Origin: Bacillota bacterium
GTDB taxonomy: Bacteria; Bacillota; Clostridia; Lachnospirales; Anaerotignaceae
Length of the DNA: 64,000 nt
Direction of reading: 5' to 3'
Assembly: GCA_017534115.1 (NCBI GenBank)
Contig: JAFWDD010000074.1
Coordinates: 1-64,000 of the forward strand
Numbering within the stretch: the first letter of the stretch is position 1; each line of letters begins with the position of its first letter. Shown one piece after another: positions 1 to 7,992 of the stretch. The notes under the pieces were generated by a model. It was not told the DNA's origin. It was given only the letters and a program-made list of their open reading frames with translations, and made no database searches. Position numbers and translations under genes: made by a program.

Positions 1-954
1 ACAGAAAAATGGGATAAGGTATTTCCCAAAAGCGGAAAGGTTGACCACAAAAAAATAACATTCCACAACCGTTACGGAATCACTTTAGCAGCTGATATGT
101 ATGTTCCCAAAAACGCGGAAGGAAAGCTTCCCGCCATAGCTGTCTGCGGACCTTTCGGGGCGGTAAAGGAGCAGTCTTCGGGACTTTACGCCCAAATAAT
201 GGCGGAAAGAGGCTTTATAACCATTGCGTTTGACCCTTCGTTCACAGGAGAAAGCGGCGGATATCCCAGATATGTGGCTTCACCCGATATAAATACGGAG
301 GATTTTTCCGCGGCTGTGGATTTTCTTTCCGTACAGGACAATATAGACCCTGAACGTATCGGAATAATCGGAATCTGCGGCTGGGGAGGCATGGCGCTCA
401 ACGCGGCTGCAATGGATACCAGGATCAAAGGTACAGTTGCTTCCACAATGTACGATATGACAAGAGTTTCCGCAAAAGGATATTTTGACGAATCCGACAG
501 TCCCGAAGCAAGATTTGAAATGAAGAAAGCTCTCAATGCCCAGAGGACAGAGGATTACAGAAACGGGACCTATGCCCTTGCGGGCGGAGTTGTGGATCCT
601 CTTCCTGAGGATGTGCCGTTCTTCGTAAAGGATTACTATGATTATTACAAAACGGACAGGGGATATCATGAAAGGTCTCTGAATTCCAATAACGGCTGGA
701 ATATGACATCTTCTCTTTCGTTTATAAATATGCCTATACTTGCTTATTCTGATGAAATACAGTCTGCGGTTCTGGTTATTCACGGAGAAAAGGCTCATTC
801 CCGTTATTTCGGCGAGGATGCATTTAAAAAGCTGAAAGGCGACAATAAAGAGCTTATGATAATTCCCGGAGCTGTCCATACGGATCTTTATGACAGGACG
901 GATATTATTCCTTTTGATAAAATAGAGGAGTTCTTCAGAAAATATCTTGTATAA
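1..954 (+). CDS. Alpha/beta hydrolase, dienelactone-hydrolase-like (5' end outside window)
   Basis: The reading frame is open from base 1, so the start lies upstream; 317 residues are visible. The fold is alpha/beta hydrolase. The nucleophile elbow reads GICGWGG (Cys codon at 376-378), so the nucleophile is probably cysteine, as in dienelactone hydrolases, rather than the usual serine. A late GAVHTDLYD segment supplies the likely catalytic His, and an Asp/Glu is expected near VIHGEKAHS. The family is cytosolic and hydrolyses small esters or lactones; the substrate cannot be told from sequence. It ends in front of a strong hairpin terminator, with two tRNA genes beyond on the other strand. An ATG at 97 exists but the homologous N-terminal part continues upstream of it. 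Confidence 0.8.
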   Translation, partial: TEKWDKVFPKSGKVDHKKITFHNRYGITLAADMYVPKNAEGKLPAIAVCGPFGAVKEQSSGLYAQIMAERGFITIAFDPSFTGESGGYPRYVASPDINTEDFSAAVDFLSVQDNIDPERIGIIGICGWGGMALNAAAMDTRIKGTVASTMYDMTRVSAKGYFDESDSPEARFEMKKALNAQRTEDYRNGTYALAGGVVDPLPEDVPFFVKDYYDYYKTDRGYHERSLNSNNGWNMTSSLSFINMPILAYSDEIQSAVLVIHGEKAHSRYFGEDAFKKLKGDNKELMIIPGAVHTDLYDRTDIIPFDKIEEFFRKYLV

Positions 955-980
955 CAGACTATTGATGATATAGAACGAAT

Positions 981-1010
981 AAAAGGATACGTTTTTTTAC
1001 GTATCCTTTT
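981..1010. terminator. Bidirectional hairpin terminator
   Basis: A 12-bp perfect stem (AAAAGGATACGT / ACGTATCCTTTT) with a T-rich loop is flanked by A and T tracts. It can end both the hydrolase transcript and the reverse-strand tRNA transcript. Confidence 0.75.
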
Positions 1011-1015
1011 TAGTG

Positions 1016-1097
1016 TGGTTGGAGATGGATTCGAACCATCGAAGCGTGTCGCAACAGATTTACAGTCTGCCCCCTTTGGCCACTCGGGAACCCAACC
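1016..1097 (-). tRNA. tRNA-Tyr (GTA)
   Basis: On the reverse strand the sequence folds as a class II tRNA: a 7-bp acceptor stem starting GGTTGGG, an anticodon loop CTGTAAA giving anticodon GTA, a long variable arm typical of bacterial tRNA-Tyr, and a T-arm with GGTTCGAATCC. The discriminator is A and CCA is not encoded. It follows the initiator tRNA gene and is probably co-transcribed with it. Confidence 0.93.
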
Positions 1098-1126
1098 ATG
1101 ATATTAATTTATGAAAGATAAAAAAA

Positions 1127-1200
<74 letters not shown>

Positions 1201-1211
1201 TCGACTTAAAC

Positions 1212-1240
1212 AGTATATAATGAAAATTGCTTTTTGTCAA
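1212..1240 (-). promoter_or_regulatory. Sigma-A-type promoter of the tRNA pair
   Basis: On the reverse strand TTGACA (1235-1240) and TATACT (1212-1217) are separated by exactly 17 bp, a few bases ahead of the initiator tRNA. Confidence 0.8.
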
Positions 1241-1343
1241 GCTATTTAAGGGATTTTTCCCAATTTAGATTTATGATGAGGGAAATAAATTGAACAAAAA
1301 CGGGATAAATGTTAAAATTGGTTATAAAAGGAGGACATATGAA

Positions 1344-1859
1344 ATGCGTACCCTGTTCAAAATAATAATAACCTGCGCCGTCATATTTTTTGTTATATTT
1401 TTCCTTGTAACCTGTTCGGCGTTTCTGAAAAAAATGGATATACACGAAATTGAAAGCTATTCATATAAAGAGATAATGACCGAAGGCGGAAAGCATGCGC
1501 GGATAACCGTAGCTGATAAGGGAGATAAAGGGGAAAATGACGTGATTCTTTTGAGCCTTCTTCGTGAAAACGGTTATGATGAGGATACATATTTCATAGC
1601 TGAAAGACAGAAGAAATTCTTAAGGGAGGAATACATAAACGAAAGACCTCTTTTCCAGGATGGAAACGATCTGGAATATTTCCTCTGGCAGGGTAAACAC
1701 ATATTTGCCGTAAACGATAAAAACTGCGAAAACATCCGCATAATCGTTGATGGGGAAGAGAATGTTGTAAAATGCGGAAGGCTGCCTTTTATCTATGTCT
1801 CCACAGAGGAGCCGGAGGCTTATGAATTCCTGGACTCAGGCGGAGAAGCCATAAAATAA
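1344..1859 (+). CDS. Membrane-anchored hypothetical protein
   Basis: 171 residues. ATG 1344 is chosen because AAGGAGG at 1327-1333 sits 10 bases before it; an upstream in-frame ATG at 1290 has no ribosome site. Residues 4-24 form one hydrophobic helix containing LVTC, a weak lipobox (Thr at -1 is unusual), so the protein is either a signal-anchored membrane protein or a lipoprotein. The rest is charged and presumably extracytoplasmic. I do not recognise a family. It stands alone between the tRNA genes and a secreted deacetylase gene. Confidence 0.65.
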   Translation: MRTLFKIIITCAVIFFVIFFLVTCSAFLKKMDIHEIESYSYKEIMTEGGKHARITVADKGDKGENDVILLSLLRENGYDEDTYFIAERQKKFLREEYINERPLFQDGNDLEYFLWQGKHIFAVNDKNCENIRIIVDGEENVVKCGRLPFIYVSTEEPEAYEFLDSGGEAIK

Positions 1860-1945
1860 TTTAACTATTTATCACGCTAATACATATACTGTTTGGTATA
1901 ATAAAAATTTAAGAGAATTTTGTCGAAAAATAAAGACTTATGTTA

Positions 1946-1974
1946 TTGTCTAATGATGTAACGGGTGATATAAT
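1946..1974 (+). promoter_or_regulatory. Promoter of the polysaccharide deacetylase gene
   Basis: TTGTCT (1946-1951), a 17-bp spacer and TATAAT (1969-1974), with TG one base upstream of the -10 (extended -10). Confidence 0.7.
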
Positions 1975-2061
1975 AGAAATATAAGCGGAAGAACGTAATT
2001 TGCGGGCTGATTTTGGCTCGTTTTGAATAGATTTTGTTTCCAAAAAAGGAGTAGAATAGAT

Positions 2062-3264
2062 ATGAAAAAATTTGTGAAAGGGTTACTGGCCGCTGTCCTC
2101 GCGGCAGGAATGCTGTCCCAGAACGTGTTTGCGTTTACCAACGATGAGTGGCTCAGCATCAGCACATTTGAAGATAGAAAAACATATAATGTAGACAGAG
2201 GAGAGGTGTCCAAATATCTGGTTGGACTTTATGAAAATTTCGGAGGTCTGCAGGTTGAAATAACACAAAACGATTTCCATGATATAACGAACGAGACTCA
2301 TCCCTATGCCATGCAGGCATATTATCTCGGAATCGTAAAGGCTTACGGATTAGGGGAGTTTGCTCCTCAGGCCGCTATGACTTACGATGAGTTTTCCTGT
2401 GATATATACAGGATCGTAACTAAATTCTATCCGGAGATAGCCGCGGAGTATGCCGAGAAAGAGGAAAAGCAGGCGGCTAAGGAATTTGTTGTATCCAGAG
2501 GACTTATTCCCGCGGGAAAAGCCGCAGGCAAGGGCAAGGTCACACTGGGCGACGCGGCCGAGATTCTGGACAGGACCAGAAGCGCAGCTCCCGCTTTTGA
2601 GGTGAAATACAATACCTCCGGACTGGACATCAACATACCGGAAGGACCCAAGGCGTATCTCACATTTGACGACAACTGCTCAAATCTTACTCCTCTGATC
2701 CTTGATACATTGAGGGATTATGACGTTAAAGCTACATTCTTTGTAGCAGGATTTGGAGATGAGAATGTAATCAGAAGAATGGCGGACGAAGGACACACAG
2801 TCGCTGTTCACACATATACCCATGATTACAGCCAGATTTACAGAAGCTCGGAAGCTTTCTGGGCAGATATAAAGATAGAGAGCGATTATCTTACAGGCAT
2901 ACTGGGCTATACGCCTACGCTTCTCAGGTTCCCCGGAGGCTCCAATAATACTGTCAGCCGCAGATACGGCGGCGCCGGACTTATGTCGAGACTGAGATCG
3001 GAATGCGCCGATCATGGATATATTTATTTTGACTGGAACAATGATTCAGGCGACGCCAACGGAAAGAAATACAGTCCTTCGGAGATTGCCGGAAATGTTC
3101 TGTATTCCACCAAAGGCAAGGAAACTGTTGTGATCCTCATGCACCAGACAGCGCCCAAGGTTTCCACATATAATGCGCTTCCTCAGATAATTAAGGGACT
3201 GAGGGATCAGGGATACACACTTCTTCCCCTTACGGAAGCAACACCGCCTGTGCAGTTCAATTAA
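2062..3264 (+). CDS. Secreted polysaccharide deacetylase with SLH-like N-terminal region
   Basis: 400 residues. ATG 2062 follows AAAAGGAG and begins a standard signal peptide (MKKFVKGLLAAVLAAG... cleaved near VFA). Residues about 40-130 resemble S-layer homology repeats (RGEVSKYLVGLYE, YYLGIVKAYGLGEFAP...MTYDEF), suggesting cell-wall attachment. The C-terminal half is a NodB domain (carbohydrate esterase 4): TFDDNCS holds the motif-1 Asp pair, HTYTHD is the HxxxH metal-binding motif 2, RFPGGSNN is motif 3 and a late MHQ supplies the motif-5 His. The family removes N-acetyl groups from peptidoglycan or exopolysaccharide outside the membrane. It is monocistronic, with its own promoter and terminator. 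Confidence 0.88.
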   Translation: MKKFVKGLLAAVLAAGMLSQNVFAFTNDEWLSISTFEDRKTYNVDRGEVSKYLVGLYENFGGLQVEITQNDFHDITNETHPYAMQAYYLGIVKAYGLGEFAPQAAMTYDEFSCDIYRIVTKFYPEIAAEYAEKEEKQAAKEFVVSRGLIPAGKAAGKGKVTLGDAAEILDRTRSAAPAFEVKYNTSGLDINIPEGPKAYLTFDDNCSNLTPLILDTLRDYDVKATFFVAGFGDENVIRRMADEGHTVAVHTYTHDYSQIYRSSEAFWADIKIESDYLTGILGYTPTLLRFPGGSNNTVSRRYGGAGLMSRLRSECADHGYIYFDWNNDSGDANGKKYSPSEIAGNVLYSTKGKETVVILMHQTAPKVSTYNALPQIIKGLRDQGYTLLPLTEATPPVQFN

Positions 3265-3288
3265 CTGAATAATAAATAGAATAATAAT

Positions 3289-3322
3289 GCGCCGGAAGGT
3301 ATAACTCCAACCGGCGCTTTTT
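3289..3322 (+). terminator. Rho-independent terminator
   Basis: GCGCCGG / CCGGCGC stem (3289-3295 with 3311-3317) followed by TTTTT; it ends the deacetylase transcript and faces the end of the convergent molybdenum hydroxylase operon. Confidence 0.8.
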
Positions 3323-3334
3323 ATGTGCCATTTT

Positions 3335-3922
3335 TCAATTTTTTATAGATTCATAAATCTTTTCGATTACCATAAAATCCTCTTTTGTATCACAGTCCTT
3401 CAATTCCGCAGGGTTTTCCGATTCGTACAGGAACACATCCTCTGGATGGTCCTTGGAAATGCTTTTCGCGCCCTTATCTCCTGTGAGTTTCAATATTTCA
3501 TCCTTATATTTTTTGGAAAATACAGCCGGTATTCCAAAGGTTTCGCCATATTTGAAAAATCCCATGCCTTTTTTGGATTCAATGAATCTTCCGTAAAAAT
3601 CCAGAATGGTTTTCTTCCTCAGAAGAGGCTGGTCGCAGGCGAAAAACATTATATGATCCGCATTTGAGCTTTCTGCGCCCAGTTTTACCGAAGCGGAAAT
3701 GCCTTCATGGCTTTTTGTATTTTTCAGAGGTACACATCCGCAGGTGTTTTTAAGAATTTCATCATACTGTGAAACAACAAACACATTTTCGAATATTCCG
3801 CAGTCCTTCACAGTTTCCAGAATATGCCTGAACAGAGGTTCTCCGTCTAAATTCAGCAGAAGTTTGTTTTCTCCGAACCGCATGGAAAATCCGGAAGCGA
3901 GGATAACAGCGTCAGCTTTCAT
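3335..3922 (-). CDS. MocA/MobA-like nucleotidyltransferase (molybdenum cofactor cytidylyltransferase)
   Basis: 195 residues, a single NTP-transferase domain. The N-terminus has the nucleotide loop in the form LASGFSMRFGENKLLL (family pattern LAAGxSxRMGxxKLL), and FACDQP near residue 96 matches the family (G)DQP metal site with Cys in place of the usual Gly. MocA-type enzymes attach CMP to molybdopterin, giving the MCD form used by xanthine-dehydrogenase-family hydroxylases. It is the last gene of the operon and overlaps the Mo-subunit gene by 11 bases, which suggests it matures that enzyme's cofactor. A MobA (GMP) role cannot be excluded from sequence but the context favours MocA. Confidence 0.82.
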   Translation of the reverse strand: MKADAVILASGFSMRFGENKLLLNLDGEPLFRHILETVKDCGIFENVFVVSQYDEILKNTCGCVPLKNTKSHEGISASVKLGAESSNADHIMFFACDQPLLRKKTILDFYGRFIESKKGMGFFKYGETFGIPAVFSKKYKDEILKLTGDKGAKSISKDHPEDVFLYESENPAELKDCDTKEDFMVIEKIYESIKN

Positions 3923-6218
3923 GAGAAGATACCTCGATTCCCTTTTCCTTCGCCCAAAGAGCCTTCAGCACCTTTTCCGGAGTTATGGGCAGATCGCGGA
4001 TCCTCACGCCGATGGCGTTTTCAACAGCGTTGGCGATTGCGGGAGAAGGCGTATTTATTACGATTTCGCCGATGGATTTTGCTCCGAAAGGTCCGCTGGG
4101 CTCATAGCTTGAGTCAAACTCCACGTGAATGTTTCCAACATCGGTCCTTGCGGGGATCTTATACTGCATGAAGGATTTCGAATAATACTGGCCGTCGGGA
4201 CCGTAATGGACGTTTTCGTAAAGAGCCATGCCCATTCCCTGGGCAATGCCGCCTTCCGTCTGTACCTTTGCTAAGTTGGTGTTTATAACCGTTCCGCAGT
4301 CCACAACGGCGGCGTAGTTCACAGGAGTGATTTTGCCTGTATTTGTGTCGATTTCGATTTCCGCCATTCCTGCCATAAAGGGAGGCGGAGAAACCGGCGA
4401 CATAAATGATTCCGTTGCTTCGATGGCGAATCCGCTTGCCATGTTGGAATTGGCCAGATCCTTCAGAGAAACTGATTTTCCCGTGTTTTTATCCGTAACG
4501 GATTTCCCGTCGAAAACACAGTCTTCCTTATGGCATTCAAGAGTTTTTGCTCCTGCGGTCTTTATTTTTTCGATTAGTGCGTTGGCGGTCTTAACTGCTG
4601 CGTTTCCCGTAACATAAGTAGTGGCCGACGCGTAGGATCCTGAATCATAGGGCGAAGCGTCTGTATCTACGCCGAAAACAGCTATATTTTCCACAGGACA
4701 CATCAGCACTTCCGCCGCGATCTGCGCCAGAATGGTGTCGCATCCCGTACCCATGTCCGTAGCGCCTATGAGCATGGAATAAAATCCGTCATCGTTTATT
4801 TTGAGTGTAACGGAGCCCATGTCAACATTGGAAATACCCGAACCCTGCATCGCCACAGCGGCGCCGATTCCGCGGACTATTCCTCCGCCAAGGTCTTTTC
4901 TGAGTGCGTTTTCATTGTACCCGATGATTTCCTTTGCCCGTGCAATACATTTGTCCAGATGACAGCTTGTGTTGGGCTCTCCGTAATACGCAGGCATAAT
5001 CTGGCCTTCTTTAACGATATTCATTTCCCGAAGCTTTACAGGGTCCATTCCCATCTTGTGGGCCAGTTCGTCCACAGCCGATTCCACAGCGAAGAATCCC
5101 TGTGTCGCTCCGTATCCTCTGTATGCCCCGGAGGACATTTTATTCGTATATACTACATCATATTCAAACCGGAAAGCTTCCGTTTTGCCGTAGATCGGAA
5201 TGGATTTGTGTCCCGAAAGCCCTACGGTTGTGGGTCCGTGCTCTCCATAGGCTCCCGTATTGGATATGGTGTAAACGTCAATAGCTTTTATAATTCCCGA
5301 TTTATCCGCGCCGATACGCACCCGAATCTGCATTTCGTGTCTTGGTGAAGAGGTTATCTGGGCTTCCCGCCTGCTGTATATGATTTTCGCGGGACGACCT
5401 GTAATCAGAGTTACGATTGCGGGATAAACCTCGCAGACAGCAGTCTGTTTCGCGCCGTAGCCTCCGCCGATTCTGGGTTTTATGACCTTGATACGGCTTT
5501 TTGGTATTTGAAGGGCGTTGGATAGTATTCTCCGCACGTGAAAAGGTACCTGGGTCGATGAAAGTACATTCAGCCGGTTCTGCGCGTCAAAATATGTGAA
5601 TGTACGAAAGGTCTCCATCATTGTCTGCTGATTTGCCTGGGTGTGGTATGTCTCGTCCACAACATAATCGCATTTTGACAAAACCTCGTTCACGTCTCCG
5701 CTGCTGTCTTTTCCGTGGGCGCAGAGATTTCTCTTATTGTCTCCGCCTGCGTCGACCAATGGGTTCCAGTCATCTTCCGGATGAACCAGAACGGGATTGT
5801 CCTTCGCCTCAAGGAAATCCAGAACAGGCTCCAGCACCTTATATTTTATTTTAATTCTGCGCATTGCCTGAATAACGCAGCGTTCGTTTTCGCCTGCAAC
5901 GATGGCGGCTGCATCGCCAACAAACCGCACGTGTCTGTCCAGAATTAGCCTGTCGTAGGGGCTCCACTCGGGATAGGTCTGTCCGGCCAGAGTGAACCTT
6001 ACCTGAGGCACATCCTTATATGTAAGGATTTTTACAATTCCGCGGACTTCCATTGCCTTCGTTATGTCTATGTCCTCAATTATAGCGTTGGCATATGGGC
6101 TTTTCAGCACCTTCACAAAAAGGAAATCACCGCCAGCGATGTCTTCGGCATAAACAGGCCTGCCTGTGAGCAGGGCGAAAGCGTCTTTTTTTCGTACAGG
6201 TTTACTTACATATTTCAT
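3912..6218 (-). CDS. Molybdenum hydroxylase large subunit (xanthine dehydrogenase family, molybdopterin-binding)
   Basis: 768 residues, the usual length of a separate Mo subunit. The N-terminus has the a/b-hammerhead region (DAFALLTGRPVYAEDI...), then the Mo-binding domain with GGGYGAKQ, AYRGYGATQ (the Arg aligns with the substrate-binding Arg of xanthine dehydrogenase) and, near the C-terminus, GPFGAKSIGEI, whose Glu is the catalytic base. It hydroxylates an aromatic N-heterocycle or aldehyde using water and passes electrons to the 2Fe-2S and FAD subunits. The substrate (purine, nicotinate or other) is not determined by the sequence. It follows the 2Fe-2S gene by 3 bases. Confidence 0.9.
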   Translation of the reverse strand: MKYVSKPVRKKDAFALLTGRPVYAEDIAGGDFLFVKVLKSPYANAIIEDIDITKAMEVRGIVKILTYKDVPQVRFTLAGQTYPEWSPYDRLILDRHVRFVGDAAAIVAGENERCVIQAMRRIKIKYKVLEPVLDFLEAKDNPVLVHPEDDWNPLVDAGGDNKRNLCAHGKDSSGDVNEVLSKCDYVVDETYHTQANQQTMMETFRTFTYFDAQNRLNVLSSTQVPFHVRRILSNALQIPKSRIKVIKPRIGGGYGAKQTAVCEVYPAIVTLITGRPAKIIYSRREAQITSSPRHEMQIRVRIGADKSGIIKAIDVYTISNTGAYGEHGPTTVGLSGHKSIPIYGKTEAFRFEYDVVYTNKMSSGAYRGYGATQGFFAVESAVDELAHKMGMDPVKLREMNIVKEGQIMPAYYGEPNTSCHLDKCIARAKEIIGYNENALRKDLGGGIVRGIGAAVAMQGSGISNVDMGSVTLKINDDGFYSMLIGATDMGTGCDTILAQIAAEVLMCPVENIAVFGVDTDASPYDSGSYASATTYVTGNAAVKTANALIEKIKTAGAKTLECHKEDCVFDGKSVTDKNTGKSVSLKDLANSNMASGFAIEATESFMSPVSPPPFMAGMAEIEIDTNTGKITPVNYAAVVDCGTVINTNLAKVQTEGGIAQGMGMALYENVHYGPDGQYYSKSFMQYKIPARTDVGNIHVEFDSSYEPSGPFGAKSIGEIVINTPSPAIANAVENAIGVRIRDLPITPEKVLKALWAKEKGIEVSSHES

Positions 6219-6221
6219 AGT

Positions 6222-6683
6222 TTACGCCTCTTTCTGCTTGTGAGCGAAATATCTTGCCATAGCCCGGTGCTGGCTCATGTATCCCGTACATCTGCAAAGA
6301 TTTCCCACTAAATATTCATCAATTTCCTTTTCGGTCGGATTGGGGTTTTCCTTTTCCAGGGCGATAACGTTCATAACGAATCCGGGAGCGCAGAATCCGC
6401 ATTGGTCGGCGCCTTCATCGGCTAAAAACTCTGCGATTTCCGCCGCCTTGTCCTGAAATCCTTCCAATGTATATATTTCCTTTCCGTCAGCTCTCGCGGC
6501 AGGCACAGAGCAGGAAAGTACCGATTTGTTGTCCATAATAATTGTGCAGAGCCCGCAGTTTGTTGTTCCGCAGCCTCTTTTTACGCTTTTGAATCCTAAA
6601 TCACGAAGCAGATCCAGTAAAATCATGCTAGGATAAATGTGGGGCGCAAAATCTTTTCCGTTTATTTTTAATCGTATTTTCAA
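6222..6683 (-). CDS. Molybdenum hydroxylase 2Fe-2S subunit
   Basis: 153 residues, a two-domain 2Fe-2S protein of the CoxS/XdhC type. The plant-ferredoxin-like cluster uses Cys38, Cys43, Cys46 and Cys58 (RGCGTTNCGLC...SC); the helical domain cluster uses Cys95, Cys98, Cys130 and Cys132 (QCGFC...LCRC). All eight ligands are present. It carries electrons from the Mo centre to FAD. Its start overlaps the end of the FAD gene by 4 bases (ATGA), a sign of translational coupling. Confidence 0.92.
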   Translation of the reverse strand: MKIRLKINGKDFAPHIYPSMILLDLLRDLGFKSVKRGCGTTNCGLCTIIMDNKSVLSCSVPAARADGKEIYTLEGFQDKAAEIAEFLADEGADQCGFCAPGFVMNVIALEKENPNPTEKEIDEYLVGNLCRCTGYMSQHRAMARYFAHKQKEA

Positions 6684-7474
6684 GGCTTTTCACATCCTGT
6701 CTTTTTGAGGAGTCTTTCTGTCAGGACCTTTGCAATGTGCTTCCTGTAACCGGCTCCCGCACGAATATTTGTGCCGTAATTGAAGCTTTCCGAAACATAT
6801 TCGGCAAGAGAGGCGATTTCGTTCGGGGAAAGCTTTTCCGGGAACTCCGAATAGTCTGCATAAATTACCCTGGCTTTCGCGGGTCTTGCTCCAATAGCGA
6901 AAAATCTTCCCTTTTTGTGAACTCCGACAGCGGCGCTTATAACGGGAAAGTCCGTGTCCGTAAGGCGGAAGGATTCGTAATAAGCCTTTCTGCCGTCCTT
7001 GTTCACAATAATTTCCATAATTACATCGTTGTCGTAATCCGAAGCGGCATACTCTGAAAGAGGCACGATTCCGTCTTTATACAGATTCACATATGTATCC
7101 AGAACAAGGAAATATGTAAGCACATCGGAAAATCCGAATCTTCCGAAAATACTGCCGCCAACAGTTGCCGAATTCCTGAACTGAACTCCTACAATGTGCC
7201 CCAGAGCTTCGGAAATATCCGGCCCGAAGCACTTTGCGAAAGCCTCGTTTTTCTCCAGATCCCGAAGAGTACACATGCATCCTATTTTAAATTCCGATTC
7301 CGTCTCCAGAATATAATCCGCCTCAAGTCCCGACAGATCAATGGCTTTGTTCAGCTTTCTGTGAGACAGGCGAAGCATCATATTTCCGGCCACGATTTTG
7401 TTCGTGCGCTTCTGGTTGAGCTCGTAAGCCTCATCGAAGCTTTTCACCTTTATATATTCGTTTGCAGTAAACAT
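6680..7474 (-). CDS. Molybdenum hydroxylase FAD-binding subunit
   Basis: 264 residues, CoxM/XdhB family. The first FAD-binding stretch is KIVAGNMMLRL (about residues 26-36) and the second is SATVGGSIFGRFGFSD (about 107-122), both diverged from the usual AGGT and GGN/ADP-type loops. It takes electrons from the 2Fe-2S subunit and reduces NAD+ or another acceptor. It is the first gene of the operon; the ribosome site is AAGGTGG upstream of ATG 7474, and a good promoter lies 28 bases further upstream. Confidence 0.87.
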   Translation of the reverse strand: MFTANEYIKVKSFDEAYELNQKRTNKIVAGNMMLRLSHRKLNKAIDLSGLEADYILETESEFKIGCMCTLRDLEKNEAFAKCFGPDISEALGHIVGVQFRNSATVGGSIFGRFGFSDVLTYFLVLDTYVNLYKDGIVPLSEYAASDYDNDVIMEIIVNKDGRKAYYESFRLTDTDFPVISAAVGVHKKGRFFAIGARPAKARVIYADYSEFPEKLSPNEIASLAEYVSESFNYGTNIRAGAGYRKHIAKVLTERLLKKTGCEKP

Positions 7475-7501
7475 TTTGATCCCACCTTATGAGTTAATAC
7501 T

Positions 7502-7530
7502 ATTTTACCAAAAAACAGAGGTTTTATCAA
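7502..7530 (-). promoter_or_regulatory. Promoter of the molybdenum hydroxylase operon
   Basis: Reverse strand TTGATA (7525-7530), 17-bp spacer, TAAAAT (7502-7507). Its -35 box and flank (TTTTATCAA on the + strand, 7522-7530) form a 9-bp inverted repeat with the -35 region of the divergent promoter (TTGATAAAA, 7554-7562). Confidence 0.7.
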
Positions 7531-7553
7531 TGGAGGCATGATTTAAAAAAAAC

Positions 7554-7582
7554 TTGATAAAATAACAATTAGGTTGTATAAT
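7554..7582 (+). promoter_or_regulatory. Promoter of the 80-residue orphan gene
   Basis: TTGATA (7554-7559), 17-bp spacer, TATAAT (7577-7582), divergent from the molybdenum hydroxylase promoter with -35 boxes 23 bp apart. Confidence 0.75.
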
Positions 7583-7612
7583 TAATAAAAAATCAGAGGA
7601 GGTGGATTAAAA

Positions 7613-7855
7613 ATGGCAGATTATGTAACTAAGTTCACGCTCAACCTTTATAAAGCAGACGAACTGATAAAAGAATATACAACAGCGGAAAGGTTTGAGG
7701 ATTGCTTTAACTATATGCTTATGATGGATGATACAGAGCCTTTCCAGTATTATGAAATAAAAGAGGAGCGGATAGATCCGAGCGGAAAGGTAATTGGAGA
7801 GAGCAGATCCCATTTTACCAAGTGTGCTGATGATATAGATGAGATTTATTTCTAA
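7613..7855 (+). CDS. Small hypothetical protein (80 aa)
   Basis: 80 residues, acidic, no signal peptide or membrane helix. AGAGGAGGTGG lies 8 bases ahead of ATG 7613. The pattern (alternating hydrophobic strands such as VTKFTLNLYKADELIKEY, and YYEIKEERIDPSGKVIGES) suggests a small beta-rich soluble domain. I do not recognise the family. It has its own promoter and terminator and is divergent from the molybdenum hydroxylase operon, so shared control is possible but unproven. Confidence 0.7.
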   Translation: MADYVTKFTLNLYKADELIKEYTTAERFEDCFNYMLMMDDTEPFQYYEIKEERIDPSGKVIGESRSHFTKCADDIDEIYF

Positions 7856-7895
7856 AATATGTAAAAGATGCGTAGTTTTGCGCTTATTTAAAAAG

Positions 7896-7917
7896 TCCCT
7901 TTTGAGGGATTTTTTAT
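7896..7917 (+). terminator. Terminator of the 80-aa gene
   Basis: Short stem TCCCT/AGGGA (7896-7900 with 7905-7909), extended by A:T pairs, followed by a T tract. Confidence 0.7.
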
Positions 7918-7992
7918 TTTGCCCGAAAACTTATGTTCATTTAGGCATCCCTATTCATATTATGAAAAAAGGATATAAAAGGAAGAGTTATT

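Noticed and set aside
280-879. Long reverse-strand reading frame inside the hydrolase gene
   Set aside because: Lies wholly on the antisense strand of a well-supported gene, no ribosome site, composition atypical. Other antisense frames throughout the window were dropped for the same reason.
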